Below are positions 17,633 to 27,042 of a stretch of 64,000 nt of DNA, piece after piece; position 1 is the first letter of the stretch, and each line of letters starts with the position of its first letter. This stretch comes from CAZICM01 sp964537685 (GTDB taxonomy: Bacteria > Myxococcota_A > Polyangia > Polyangiales > Polyangiaceae): contig CAZICM010000027.1 in assembly GCA_964537685.1 (NCBI GenBank), forward strand, positions 1-64,000, read 5' to 3'. Both the position numbers and the translations under genes were made by a program. The notes beneath the pieces are model-generated. The model was not told the DNA's origin and searched no databases. It saw only the letters and a program-made list of their open reading frames with translations.

Positions 17633-18826
17633 ATGACCGCGACTGCTCCCCAAGATCCTTATATTGGCCGGGACCTTTTGGGCGGCCAGTTCCAGATCTT
17701 GCAAAAGATCGGTTCGGGGGGCATGGGGGCTGTGTACAAAGCCTCGCAGCCCGCGATGAATCGCATGGTTGCGGTGAAGATCCTTCATCGCAAGCTGATT
17801 AACCGCAAAGATTTAATGTCGCGCTTTCGCCGAGAAGCGCGGGCGATGAGCCATCTCACGCATCCCAATACCGTGAAGGTGCTTCTGTACGGCGAGCTCG
17901 ATGACGGCTCGCTCTACATCGTGATGGAGTACCTAGAGGGCCGGAATCTCAATCAGGTGGTTCGCAAAGAAGGCCCGATGTCGGTCGAACGCGCGATTCC
18001 TATTCTGATTCAGGTGTGCGGAGCGCTTCAGGAAGCGCATTTACAAGGCATTGTTCACCGCGATCTCAAGCCCGAAAATATTTTTCTATCGAACAACGGC
18101 GGGCTCAAAGACTTCCCCAAAGTGCTCGATTTCGGCCTTGCAAAAGTCACGGAACGCGAGCTTCGCCCGGGCTCCATCATGCTTACGCAGGAAGGCATGG
18201 TGTTTGGCACGCCCGAGTTTATGTCGCCCGAACAAGCGCAGGGCAAAGTGCTCGATGCGCGAAGCGATATCTATTCGCTGGCGGTGATTTTGTACGAAAT
18301 GCTGACGGGTAAATTGCCCTTCGAGGCGAAGACGCCGATGGAGTTTATTCAGCAGCATGTGACAAGGCCGCCGATTCCTCTGGATGGCCGCGTTCCAGGC
18401 CGGACTTTTCCTCCCGGGCTCTGGCCAGCAATGGCCAAGGCGCTCGAGAAAAGGCCGGAAGACCGCTACGAAAATGCCGTTCAATTCGCCGAGGCGCTGC
18501 GGCCTTTTACACCGGCCGGATCGACGCTCGATTTCGATGCGATCATGCCGCGCACGCCGACCAAAGAGCCGCCTCCGCCTTCATCCGAGGCCGTGAATGT
18601 GACGGGTCCCGCCGCGCCTCTGCATGCGGCGCCCAAGGTGGCCGAGCCTCCTGGACATGCGCAGGCCGCACCCAATGCAGCCCCGATGCCTCTGGTTCAG
18701 CCCGCGCCTTCACGGCCCCAAAAAGCCTCCCAGACATCGGTGGGCGTGCTGTTGCTGGTGGCCGCCGCATGCTTGATTTTGGGGGTTGTCTTAACGGTGG
18801 TGGTGCTCAAGCTCACCGCGCCTTAA
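17633..18826 (+). CDS. Membrane-anchored Ser/Thr protein kinase
   Basis: About 397 residues from ATG 17633; longer in-frame starts further upstream overlap pgeF and give unlikely sequence. The Hanks kinase (~17-285) has IGSGGMGAVYKA, the VAVKIL lysine, IVHRDLKPENIFL and LDFGLAKV, plus a GTPEFMSPEQA activation-loop end. A Pro/Ala-rich linker (~300-365) precedes a single C-terminal transmembrane helix (VGVLLLVAAACLILGVVLTVVVL) and a very short outside tail, so it has no extracellular sensor of its own. It lies upstream of the PBP1A gene in the same direction, 54 bases apart; a role in cell-wall control is a guess. Confidence 0.92.
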   Translation: MTATAPQDPYIGRDLLGGQFQILQKIGSGGMGAVYKASQPAMNRMVAVKILHRKLINRKDLMSRFRREARAMSHLTHPNTVKVLLYGELDDGSLYIVMEYLEGRNLNQVVRKEGPMSVERAIPILIQVCGALQEAHLQGIVHRDLKPENIFLSNNGGLKDFPKVLDFGLAKVTERELRPGSIMLTQEGMVFGTPEFMSPEQAQGKVLDARSDIYSLAVILYEMLTGKLPFEAKTPMEFIQQHVTRPPIPLDGRVPGRTFPPGLWPAMAKALEKRPEDRYENAVQFAEALRPFTPAGSTLDFDAIMPRTPTKEPPPPSSEAVNVTGPAAPLHAAPKVAEPPGHAQAAPNAAPMPLVQPAPSRPQKASQTSVGVLLLVAAACLILGVVLTVVVLKLTAP

Positions 18827-18880
18827 GGTCCAAGGCGGAATCGTTCATCTTGTGAAGAGCGTTGGGAAAGCCGGCTCGAC

Positions 18881-21319
18881 ATGTCTTCTTCTACACCGCC
18901 TCCCCCCGCCAAAAAACCCGCGCGCCGCATTTGGGTATGGCTAAAGCGCCTCGCCATCGCGGCACTCGTCATGATGCTCGCCGCTGTCATTGGCGTGATT
19001 TTGGTCATCCGCCACTATGAAGCCGGCTTGCCTTCGGCCGAAGAACTCAAGCGATACGATCCGCCGCAGGTAACGCGCGTCTTGGCCCGCGACGAGACAA
19101 CCGTGCTGGGCGAAGTGTTTGTAGAGCGCAGAACACTAGTGCCCATCGGCGAAATACCCGACGAAGCCAAGCTATCGGTGCTCGCCGCGGAAGACGCCGG
19201 GTTCTACGAACACGCGGGCCTAAGCTATCTGGGCATGCTGCGGGCGATGCTCGTGAATATGCGCTCGATGCGGATGAAGCAGGGCGCGGGCACGATTACC
19301 CAGCAAGTGGGCCGCAATGTGCTGCTTTCGCAAGAGCGCACCTTTGAGCGCAAGTTCCGCGAAATGCTGCTGGCCAAGCGTATCGAGCAAGAGCTGAGCA
19401 AGGACGAAATCCTAGAGCTGTATCTCAATCACATCTATTTCGGGCATGGGCGCTATGGCATCGAAGAAGCCTGCCGCTTTTATTTTGGAAAGAGCGTCCG
19501 CAAGATTTCCCTCGCCGAGGCGGCGATGCTGGCCGGAATTATCAAAGGGCCGAATCTGTATTCGCCGCGCGTCGATATGGAACGCGCCAAAGAGCGGCAG
19601 AAGTTTGTTCTCAAACAAATGGGCGCCAAGGGATTCGCCAGGCCCGATCAAATTGAAGCGGCTTTAAACGAACCTATCGTGCTTGCGCCGGAGCCCGAGC
19701 TTCTGTCGGAGCTTGCGCCGGAAGCCGTGGCCGAGGCGAAAAAATGGCTGCGCGATCTGGTGGGCGCAGAGGCCGACCGGGGCGGTTACACCATTGTCAC
19801 AACCATCGATCCCGAGGCGCAGGCGGCGGCGAGGGCGGCCCTTCGCAAAAACCTGGACGACTACGCCGCGCGCCATAAATTGCTCGCGCCGCTTGTCAAG
19901 GGAAAAAAGGAGCCCGCCGGATTTCAGGGAACCCCTACAACCAAAGGCGTTTATGAAGGCGTCGTCATCGGCGCGGATGACACAACCCATCTCTTGAAGG
20001 TGCGGGTAGGAACGGTCACGGGCTCGATCGATTTGCGCACGGCCTCGCGTTACAACCCCAAAAATCTTCCGCCGAGCCAGTTCGCCGAGCTGGGCAAGAC
20101 GGTGCGGGTAAGCCTCTTGGAGCCGCCTTCCGATCCCTTGGGCAATGGGCCGGGCGATATCGAGGAAGAAGCGCTGGAGCCTCCGCCCAAGCCTCCCACC
20201 AAGCTTCGGCTTGAACTCGGTCCGCAGGGCGCGCTTGTCGCGGTGGATGTGCGATCGCGCGAGATTCTGGCGCTGGTTGGAAGCTATGAGGCGGTGAGGG
20301 CCGGGCTCGATCGGACGCGCTCAAGGCGGCAGCCGGGTTCGACCTTCAAGGCCATCGTCTACAGTTTTGGAATCCAGTCGCATGCGCTTACGCCGGCCAC
20401 GGTGCTGGAGACCGATCCATTCAAGCTCAAGAGCGAAAAATATAGGCCAGCCAATTACGACGAGAGCGAGGGCAAATCGCCCGCGAGGCTGAGAGAAGCC
20501 CTGGCGCATAGCGTGAACGTGGCCGCAGTGAGCGCGCTGGAACAGCTTTCGCCGCCAAAGGTTGTGAACTGGGCGAAGTCGCTGGGCATTGAATCAAAGC
20601 TGGGCGCGGATTTATCGCTGGCGCTCGGCGCCTATGAAGTGACGCCCCGGGAAATGGCCGGCGCGTATGCGACCTTTGCGGCGGGCGGTGAATATGAAGC
20701 GCCGTTCTTGATCAAGAAAATCACCGGGCCTCGCGGTCAAGGGATTGAGCTCCCGGCCAGAACCGCCAAGCAAAGGGTGATGGATGAAGCCGAGAGTTAT
20801 GTGATGACAAGCCTGCTCACGCAGGTGGTGAAGGTGGGGACAGCCAAGAAGGCTTTGGTGCTGGGCAGGCCGATCGCGGGCAAGACAGGCACGTCCAACA
20901 ATTCACGGGACACTTGGTTTGTCGGCTATTCGACGGATATCGCCTGCTCTGTGTGGACGGGCTTCGACGAAAACAGCCCGCTCGGTCCAGGCGAAACAGG
21001 AGCCATGGCCGCCCTTCCGGCCTTTATTGAGTTTATGCGCGAGACCCACAAACGAAGGCCCGTGGTGGACTTCCCCGTGCCGCCTGGAATCGTGCGCGTG
21101 GCGATCGATCCGCTGACAGGGCTGAAGGCGCGCGACGACCAAGAAGACGCGCTCGATGAAATATTTGTGGCGGGCACCGAGCCGAAAGAGATCGCTCCCG
21201 TGCCCGAGGATGCGGATGCGGGGGCGCCCGATGCAGCTTCTGAAGAATCCGATGCGGGGGCGCCCGAACCCATGCCCAGCGGCAGCGTGGCAGCTCCGAC
21301 AGAAGCACCTGTCTTTTAG
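18881..21319 (+). CDS. Class A penicillin-binding protein (PBP1A-like)
   Basis: An 812-residue bifunctional peptidoglycan synthase. A short Pro/Lys-rich cytoplasmic tail and one transmembrane helix (~20-45) precede the GT51 glycosyltransferase with EDAGFYEHAG (~105-114), GAGTITQQVGRNVLL and the KEILELYLNHIYFG-type motif. An OB-like insert (~340-450) follows, then the transpeptidase with catalytic SxxK in QPGSTFKAI (~485-493), SVN (HSVNVAA) and KTGTSNNSRD. The tail (~770-812) repeats DADAGAPDAASEES and is acidic. GAGTITQQ replaces the common GGSTITQQ. It polymerises glycan chains and cross-links them at the periplasmic face. Confidence 0.92.
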   Translation: MSSSTPPPPAKKPARRIWVWLKRLAIAALVMMLAAVIGVILVIRHYEAGLPSAEELKRYDPPQVTRVLARDETTVLGEVFVERRTLVPIGEIPDEAKLSVLAAEDAGFYEHAGLSYLGMLRAMLVNMRSMRMKQGAGTITQQVGRNVLLSQERTFERKFREMLLAKRIEQELSKDEILELYLNHIYFGHGRYGIEEACRFYFGKSVRKISLAEAAMLAGIIKGPNLYSPRVDMERAKERQKFVLKQMGAKGFARPDQIEAALNEPIVLAPEPELLSELAPEAVAEAKKWLRDLVGAEADRGGYTIVTTIDPEAQAAARAALRKNLDDYAARHKLLAPLVKGKKEPAGFQGTPTTKGVYEGVVIGADDTTHLLKVRVGTVTGSIDLRTASRYNPKNLPPSQFAELGKTVRVSLLEPPSDPLGNGPGDIEEEALEPPPKPPTKLRLELGPQGALVAVDVRSREILALVGSYEAVRAGLDRTRSRRQPGSTFKAIVYSFGIQSHALTPATVLETDPFKLKSEKYRPANYDESEGKSPARLREALAHSVNVAAVSALEQLSPPKVVNWAKSLGIESKLGADLSLALGAYEVTPREMAGAYATFAAGGEYEAPFLIKKITGPRGQGIELPARTAKQRVMDEAESYVMTSLLTQVVKVGTAKKALVLGRPIAGKTGTSNNSRDTWFVGYSTDIACSVWTGFDENSPLGPGETGAMAALPAFIEFMRETHKRRPVVDFPVPPGIVRVAIDPLTGLKARDDQEDALDEIFVAGTEPKEIAPVPEDADAGAPDAASEESDAGAPEPMPSGSVAAPTEAPVF

Positions 21320-21412
21320 TTGTTTGTTTCGTTGTTCAGCGCTGAACACATCCCGTAGAACCCGCCGCATTCTTGGCCCAGATGTGCGCTCTTTGGCATC
21401 GATGCCCGCTCG

Positions 21413-23206
21413 ATGCCGACCGAGCCCGCCCCCACCGCCCTCTCCACGTCCAAATCTGCAAAGAGCTCTTCCAGCCATCGGCTGTCGACCGATCAGCGCA
21501 AGCATCTGGGCGCCTTTTACACGCCGGGCGAGCTGACCGACTTTGCAACGCGCTTTGCGATTCAGCATCCAAAGGCGCGGATATTGGATCCGGGCTGCGG
21601 CGATGCGGCCTTCTTGGTAAGCGCCGCCCACAGGCTTCGCGAACAGGGTGTGCAGAAACCGGCGGCTCAGATCGCAGGCGTCGACCTCAATGAAGACGCG
21701 GTGAATACGGCCGCTCAGGAACTCAACAAACACGGCGTCCAGGCAGCCTCGCTTCATCAGGGGAACTTTTTTCAGATCAGCAAAAGCTCGCACCGCATGC
21801 TTGCCGAAATGGACGCGCTGATCGGCAATCCGCCCTATGTGCGCTATCAGCGCTTTCGCGATGACAACCGCGAGCTCGGCTTGAAAGCGGCCCTGCGCGC
21901 GGGCGTTCTTTTGCCTCAGCTCTCGAGCTCGTGGGCGCCTTATATCGTGCATGCCGCGACCTTCTTAAAACCAGGCGGACGTATGGCGCTGGTCTTGCCC
22001 GGCGAGCTTCTGCATGTGGGCTATGCCGCGGCCGTGCGGGACTTTTTGCTCCGCGACTTCCGCGAGCTGTCCATCATTACCTTTGAAGAAAAAGTCTTTC
22101 CGGGCGCGCTCGAGGAAGTGGTGCTGCTGCTCGGCATCAAGGCGCCCGGCGAAGGCGATGGCCAGCTCAATGTGTGCCGCCTTCATTCGCTGTCCGATCT
22201 CGAGCCGGGCCCCGATGCCGTTCTTGCAAAAGGCCGGCTATGCACGCCGCCCGCAGGAGAACGCTGGTCGAGCACGCTGCTCGAGGAAGATGCGATCGGC
22301 GAAGTGAATGCGGCGCTGGTTCGCGCGGGCTTTGGAACGCTGGGCGATCTGGGGCGCGTGGATATCGGCGCGGTCACGGGCGCCAACGAATTTTTTGTGA
22401 TGACGCGCGCGCTTGCGACAGAACACAAACTGCCTGGTCATGTGCTTTTGCCCGTGATCTCCAAAGCCGCGCATGTGCAGGGAACGGCCTTTACCGAAAC
22501 CGATTTCCGCGAGCGGGTGCGCGAAGGCGAGGCGATGTATTTGCTCTTTGCGGGCGAAGCAGAAGCCCGCGCGTCGGAATATGTGCGCACGTATCTAAAG
22601 CTCGGTGAAGGGCAGGGCTTGCCGGAACGCTACAAATGCCGCACGCGAAAGCCTTGGTTTACCGTGCCTTATGTGCGCAGGCCCGATTTGTTTCTCACCT
22701 ATATGTCTCACGTTGCGCCGAGGCTTGTGGTGAACGAGGCCAAGGCCACCAATACCAACACCATCCATGGCGTGTTCTTAAACAATCCTTCGCTCGCCAA
22801 GCCGCTTTCTGTCGCGTTTTTAAATTCGGCCACGCTCTTGTCCGCCGAAATCGAAGGCCGGAGCTATGGAGGCGGCGTGCTGAAAATGGAGCCTCGCGAG
22901 GCGCTTAAGCTCAAGCTGCCCAGGCTCGACCCAACGCTTGCCGAAAAGCTCGTTGCCCTGTCGCCCGAAATCGATCGCCTGGTGCGCGATCAGCGCATCG
23001 AACAGGCCAGCGAAAAGGTCGACTCCATTGTCCTGTCGGCCTTGCTCAAGCCCGCCGAGATCCACGAGATCCGCGCTTCTTTGTTGTCGCTTCGAGAACG
23101 CCGGATGATCCGGGGCCGCAGTGTGGTGAAGACCCGCGCCGGTATTTCTTCCGCGCCTTCTGCCCCTAAAGCCGTGGCATCGCCCGGCCCCCGCAAAGCC
23201 CGTTAA
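21413..23206 (+). CDS. N6-adenine DNA methyltransferase, Eco57I/TaqI type, orphan
   Basis: A 597-residue class I SAM methylase. GAFYTPGELTDFA is the usual entry motif of type I/IIG enzymes; motif I is ILDPGCGDAAFL (~59-70), and the catalytic motif IV is NPPYVRYQ (~140-147), which flips adenine. A C-terminal TaqI-like recognition region (~330-560) follows, with a basic tail. No endonuclease or specificity gene is adjacent, and the protein lacks a recognisable PD-(D/E)XK nuclease half, so it looks like a solitary methylase or modification subunit. It starts 93 bases after the PBP gene. Confidence 0.82.
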   Translation: MPTEPAPTALSTSKSAKSSSSHRLSTDQRKHLGAFYTPGELTDFATRFAIQHPKARILDPGCGDAAFLVSAAHRLREQGVQKPAAQIAGVDLNEDAVNTAAQELNKHGVQAASLHQGNFFQISKSSHRMLAEMDALIGNPPYVRYQRFRDDNRELGLKAALRAGVLLPQLSSSWAPYIVHAATFLKPGGRMALVLPGELLHVGYAAAVRDFLLRDFRELSIITFEEKVFPGALEEVVLLLGIKAPGEGDGQLNVCRLHSLSDLEPGPDAVLAKGRLCTPPAGERWSSTLLEEDAIGEVNAALVRAGFGTLGDLGRVDIGAVTGANEFFVMTRALATEHKLPGHVLLPVISKAAHVQGTAFTETDFRERVREGEAMYLLFAGEAEARASEYVRTYLKLGEGQGLPERYKCRTRKPWFTVPYVRRPDLFLTYMSHVAPRLVVNEAKATNTNTIHGVFLNNPSLAKPLSVAFLNSATLLSAEIEGRSYGGGVLKMEPREALKLKLPRLDPTLAEKLVALSPEIDRLVRDQRIEQASEKVDSIVLSALLKPAEIHEIRASLLSLRERRMIRGRSVVKTRAGISSAPSAPKAVASPGPRKAR

Positions 23207-23224
23207 ACGCCCGTTAAACGCCCG

Positions 23225-23830
23225 CTAGACCAGCGCTTCCACCGGCCCCGCGCCCTCTCTCACGATATGCACATCGCCTTGGCTTAAATCGACGACCGTG
23301 GTGGGCACATTGCCACCTGTACCGCCGTCTAAAATCAAATCCAAACCCGAGAATTGCTCTTTGATCTCCCAAGGATCGATCAGCGGCTCAGCCCCCGTCA
23401 TCGCCGCCGTCGAGCTGATCAGCGGCCGGCCGAGCGCGCGCACCAGCGCGATGGTGACAGGATGAGCGGGCACCCGGATGCCTACTGTTTTCTGCTTTAA
23501 ATGAACGATTTTGGGCACTTCGCGCGTGGCTTGAAGAATAAAGCAATACGGCCCTGGCAAGACCCGCTTCATCACGCGGTACTGGGCATTTTCGACAATG
23601 GCGTAGCGGGAAATATCGCTGAGATCGGGGCAGATAAAGGCGAGGCTTTTGTCTTTTTGCATCCCCTTCATCTGATAAATCCGCTCGATTGCGCTCTTGT
23701 TCATCAAGTCGCAGCCGATGCCGTACACGGTATCGGTGGGATAGGCGATCACGCCGCCCTGGTTCAGGATGTCCACCGCGCGCTGAATTTTACGGGGCTC
23801 GGGATGTTCGGGATGAATAGGCAAGAGCAC
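23225..23830 (-). CDS. YrdC/Sua5/YciO-family protein (threonylcarbamoyl-AMP synthase fold)
   Basis: A 201-residue protein with GTG start at 23830. The YrdC core is clear: GVIAYPTDTVYGIGCDL (~26-42), RIYQMKGMQKDKSLAFICPDL, and the end LDGGTGGNVPTTVVDL. The N-terminus MLLPIHPEHPEPRKIQRAV and the KRVLPGPYCFIL segment resemble the YciO branch more than TsaC itself. TsaC makes threonylcarbamoyl-AMP for the t6A37 base of tRNA; YciO paralogues have a similar fold with a less certain role. KDKSL keeps the usual K-x-x-x pattern for ATP binding. Which branch it serves depends on whether another TsaC exists in the genome. Confidence 0.85.
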   Translation of the reverse strand: MLLPIHPEHPEPRKIQRAVDILNQGGVIAYPTDTVYGIGCDLMNKSAIERIYQMKGMQKDKSLAFICPDLSDISRYAIVENAQYRVMKRVLPGPYCFILQATREVPKIVHLKQKTVGIRVPAHPVTIALVRALGRPLISSTAAMTGAEPLIDPWEIKEQFSGLDLILDGGTGGNVPTTVVDLSQGDVHIVREGAGPVEALV

Positions 23831-23968
23831 AGGCTGACTCCAAGGACAAGGGCCACAAGAAAAGTGCGGGGCCGCTTTGCGCGGACGTGTATATCGCGAA
23901 AAGCACTTGACTCTTCAGCGCTTACGCCGACTCTAGTACGATCTGGCTATTTTCGAGGAGCGAACATC

Positions 23969-24646
23969 ATGAGCGACGGGCACAACGAACGATTCACGGC
24001 AAATCCGGTCATCTATCTCAATCAGGTCACCATTCAGAACGCCATGTCCATGGGTGGCGCAAAGGTCAGCAAGGGCACGCTAAATACCAATCTCGAGCAC
24101 ACAGTAGCCTACATGGACTTGGTCCCTGTCAGCGGCGGCAAAACCGCGACCACGGTAACGGCCACCTATTACAGCGCGCCCGGGAAGATAAAGAACCCGA
24201 TCCAGTGTGCCTTCGTACCCTATTGGAATGAGGGGGATGTAAACTCGGGAAAGCTCCTTCCTAAGGTCGCATTACCGGCTGGGGGGAATCCCAAATTTGT
24301 CTTTACAGGCGCGATGAACGGTTGCTCCCTTGTGATTGCCCAGGATCTGGCCAACCAACAATATGGAATACATTATCCCAATTCGGGAGGAGCGGCGAAC
24401 GGCTTTCCTCATGTGGGGCGCGATGGAATGCAGGTTGTTAAGAGCCTGAATTATGTGGGAGGGTATGGCGAAGCCAACGATGCCTTGCTTGCATATCCGG
24501 TGGTTGGAACTTGGTCGAATGTGTTTGCCTTTTTCTATTATTACAACAACGCCTGGTGCATTGTTGGACAACCTCAAATTGGCTTTCCCTCTGGGAAGCT
24601 TCTGATGGTGCAGAAGAGCGCGAAGATTCCGACGCTTTTTATCTGA
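23969..24646 (+). CDS. Small protein with Cys/His signature of CNF/BLF1-type glutamine deamidases
   Basis: A 225-residue protein starting at ATG 23969 behind GAGGAG (23955-23960). I do not recognise a close family, but the centre reads CAFVPYWNEGD (80-90) and then FTGAMNGCSLVIA (112-124), followed 16 residues later by His135 in YGIHYP. This matches from memory the layout of the BLF1/CNF/CheD deamidase fold: a W/P strand, a [LM][SN]GC nucleophile loop, and a His 12-17 residues on. The C-terminal YPVVGTWSN ... YYYNNAW also resembles the BLF1 end. It has no signal peptide. It is followed by the 64-bp repeat block. The catalytic pair is seen directly; the function is inference. Confidence 0.65.
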   Translation: MSDGHNERFTANPVIYLNQVTIQNAMSMGGAKVSKGTLNTNLEHTVAYMDLVPVSGGKTATTVTATYYSAPGKIKNPIQCAFVPYWNEGDVNSGKLLPKVALPAGGNPKFVFTGAMNGCSLVIAQDLANQQYGIHYPNSGGAANGFPHVGRDGMQVVKSLNYVGGYGEANDALLAYPVVGTWSNVFAFFYYYNNAWCIVGQPQIGFPSGKLLMVQKSAKIPTLFI

Positions 24647-24715
24647 ATGGAAGGGAGCGAGCCTGTGGTTGCCGTTTAGCTTTCGGATCTTTTCGCTCCT
24701 ATCGCTATTCTCGCG

Positions 24716-25158
24716 GACCCGAAGGCGCATCTCCAAGAGTCGACCTCTCATCTCAACGACCTGCCCGCTTATCTCCCGAGACCCGAAGGCGTATCTCAGA
24801 GAGTGTGCCTCTCATCTCAACGACCTGCCCGCTTATCTCCGGAGACCCGAAGGCGTATCTCCGAGAGTGTGCCTCCCATCTCAACGACCTGCCCGCTCAT
24901 CTCCCGAGACCCGAAGGCGTATCTCCGAGAGTGTGCCTCCCATCTCAACGACCTGCCCGCTCATCTCCGGAGACCCGAAGGNNNNNNNNNNNNNNNNNNN
25001 NNNNNNNNNNNNNNNNNNNNNNNNNNNNNNNNNNNNNNNNNNNNNNNNNNNNNNNNNNNNNNNNNNNNNNNNNNNNNNNNNCCTCCCATCTCAACGACCT
25101 GCCCGCTCATCTCCGGAGACCCGAAGGCGTATCTCAAAGAGTCGACCTCTCATCTCCA
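24716..25158. repeat. 64-bp tandem repeat array interrupted by an assembly gap
   Basis: Copies begin with GACCCGAAGG at 24716, 24780, 24844, 24908 and 24972, exactly 64 bases apart, and a further copy at 25118 after the gap. The unit is well conserved, with small changes such as CTTATCTCCC versus CTCATCTCCG. All three forward frames stay open because the unit has no stop on that strand, but 64 is not a multiple of three, so a repeated protein is unlikely. The last copy passes into unique sequence before the histidine-kinase stop. Function unknown; it may act as a spacer, terminator-like or variable-number element. Confidence 0.9.
24982..25081. other. Assembly gap of 100 N inside the 64-bp repeat
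   Basis: Exactly 100 N. The distance from the copy at 24972 to the copy at 25118 is 146 bases, not a multiple of 64, so 100 is a placeholder and the true number of repeats is unknown. Confidence 0.95.
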
Positions 25159-25308
25159 TTTTGGTGCCGAGCGCGACCCACGCGATATGTACCCATTCCT
25201 TGGGCGCAAAGAAGCGCGGGATTTCGTGCCCCATAAACACGGCCTTGGGGCCTTTGTCCCTATCTCTTGGTCTCCCCCTTCTTCTTTGCCTGTGCCCTGG
25301 CGGGGATA

Positions 25309-27042
25309 CTAGCCCTTCGCAAGAATTCGCCGGATAGCCGCCGCCAGTTCGCCCATATCCATCGGCTTCAGCAGAATATCGCTGACCCCGGCTTCGCGCG
25401 CAGCCGCAGCGTCGACGCGCGCCTCGTTCCCCGTCATCAGCACGATTTTTGGAGAATTGTGGGAATGTTGAAGCTTTTGCGCCAAATCAATGCCCGTCAT
25501 CGTGGGCATGGTGTGATCGCATAACACGAGATCGAATGGCCTTTTCAAGGCTTCCCGCCATCCTTCCTCGGCCTTGGTCGCGACCACCACTTTGTATCCT
25601 AAATTTCCGAGAAACCGGCCTAGGTTTTGGGCAATAATCATCTCATCATCAATGATCAAAATCCGTTCGCTGCCGCGCGGATGCGAGCGCTGGCCCTCGG
25701 TTCGGGGCGGCTCGTCGGATGCCGCCCGCGGAAGCAATATCTCAAAACGGGTCCCCTTGCCCAGTTCAGACTCGACCCGTATGGAACCCCCAAGCGAGGT
25801 CACAATTCCATGCACCACCGCCAGACCCAAACCCGACCCTTCTCCTGCGCTTTTCGTTGTAAAGTAGGGATCGAAAATCCGATTTGTAATTTCAGGCGCT
25901 ATCCCAGCTCCCGTATCGCTCACCACGATTCTCACATACGAACCCGGGGGGGAAAGGCTTGCTGTTGATCCTTCATTCTCCCAAATTTCCATTGGTTCGA
26001 CCTGAACCTCGAGAACGCCACCATGCGCGCTCATGGCATGCGCGGCATTGGTGCCCAGATTGAGCAGGACTTGATGGAGTTGCGTTGGATCCGCTATGAT
26101 CGAGCCTGAATCAGGATTTAATTTCTTGCGAATTTCGATGGTGCTGGGGATACTTGCGCGTAAAAATTTAAGGGCTTCCTCGCTAAGCCTCACAGGATCG
26201 ACAAGCTGTTTTTTCATGGGAGCTTGCCGGCTAAAGCTAAGAATTTGGCCCACCAGATCGCTTGCTCTCTTGCCTGCTCCAGCCAGCTCACCGAGATATT
26301 CCTGTCCCTCGGAGCCGGGGGCGACACAATCCCGCAATAGCTCCATCAGACCAAACATCCCCGCGAGAATATTGTTGAAATCGTGGGCAATGCCACCCGT
26401 CAGCATGGCCAGCGCCTCAAGCTTTTGAACCCGTAGAAATTGCTCTTGAAGCGTGATGCGCTCTTGTTCAGCCTTTTTTTGCTCTGTAATGTCGAGCAGC
26501 ACCAATAAAAAGCGGTCTGACCCATAATCGCTGCTCAGGGCCGTGACAGACATATCAACCCATGCGGATGACTCATCGGTTCGGGTAAATTGCTGTTCCA
26601 CATGGTAGCCGCGCACATTCTCTCTCAACAATCGGCCGCGGACTTCCTCGCCTGTTTGAAGCATGGGTGGCAGTTTGTAGGTTCCCGCGTTGAGTTCTTC
26701 GACAGAACGCCCGAGAATTTCAGCCGCCCGGGCATTGGCCTGCAAACAGCATCCGCTTAGGTCGGTGATCAGAAGACCAACCAGCTTGTTATCGAAGACC
26801 GCTTGCATCCGGGCTCGGCTCGCTGCGAGTTCTTCCACCGTGTTGTGCAGCACGATATTCGAGTTTTTAAGCTCTTTGCGGTTTCGCTCGACTTCGAAAA
26901 TCGTTTGAGTCAGGAGTTGGGCCTTGACATGCGCCAGGTAGCTTTGACACCGCATGTACAGGGCTTTTTCAACAAGCGAGCGGCTATTGGAGGCAATTTC
27001 TTCTACATGGCGGCTGCCCGAACGGCGGATTTGCTCACGCAT
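25309..27042 (-). CDS. Hybrid sensor histidine kinase (PAS-HisKA-HATPase-REC)
   Basis: A 577-residue soluble kinase. An N-terminal helical region with predicted coiled coil (~10-80) precedes a PAS domain (~80-190, AVFDNKLVGLLITDLSG), then the HisKA box with phospho-His in GGIAHDFNNIL (His220), N box LLNLGTNAAHAM, G boxes DTGAGI and GEGSGLGLAVV, and a receiver domain (~460-577) with the phospho-Asp in DLVLCDHTMP (Asp509) and Lys in LLKPMD. No membrane helix, so it senses inside the cell. Its start overlaps the end of the diiron MBL gene by 8 bases, which strongly suggests the MBL protein is its sensor partner. Confidence 0.93.
   Translation of the reverse strand: MREQIRRSGSRHVEEIASNSRSLVEKALYMRCQSYLAHVKAQLLTQTIFEVERNRKELKNSNIVLHNTVEELAASRARMQAVFDNKLVGLLITDLSGCCLQANARAAEILGRSVEELNAGTYKLPPMLQTGEEVRGRLLRENVRGYHVEQQFTRTDESSAWVDMSVTALSSDYGSDRFLLVLLDITEQKKAEQERITLQEQFLRVQKLEALAMLTGGIAHDFNNILAGMFGLMELLRDCVAPGSEGQEYLGELAGAGKRASDLVGQILSFSRQAPMKKQLVDPVRLSEEALKFLRASIPSTIEIRKKLNPDSGSIIADPTQLHQVLLNLGTNAAHAMSAHGGVLEVQVEPMEIWENEGSTASLSPPGSYVRIVVSDTGAGIAPEITNRIFDPYFTTKSAGEGSGLGLAVVHGIVTSLGGSIRVESELGKGTRFEILLPRAASDEPPRTEGQRSHPRGSERILIIDDEMIIAQNLGRFLGNLGYKVVVATKAEEGWREALKRPFDLVLCDHTMPTMTGIDLAQKLQHSHNSPKIVLMTGNEARVDAAAAREAGVSDILLKPMDMGELAAAIRRILAKG

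Noticed and set aside
23198..23224. Short tandem CGTTAAACGCC repeat between the methylase and YrdC genes
   Set aside because: Only two and a half copies of 11 bases; it can arise by chance and forms no hairpin.
24716..25158. CRISPR array
   Set aside because: The 64-bp units are direct tandem copies with no unique spacers and no cas gene is present.
24511..25337. Three long forward frames over the 64-bp repeat
   Set aside because: They stay open only because the repeat has no stop on that strand; the period is not a multiple of three, so each copy would encode a different peptide.
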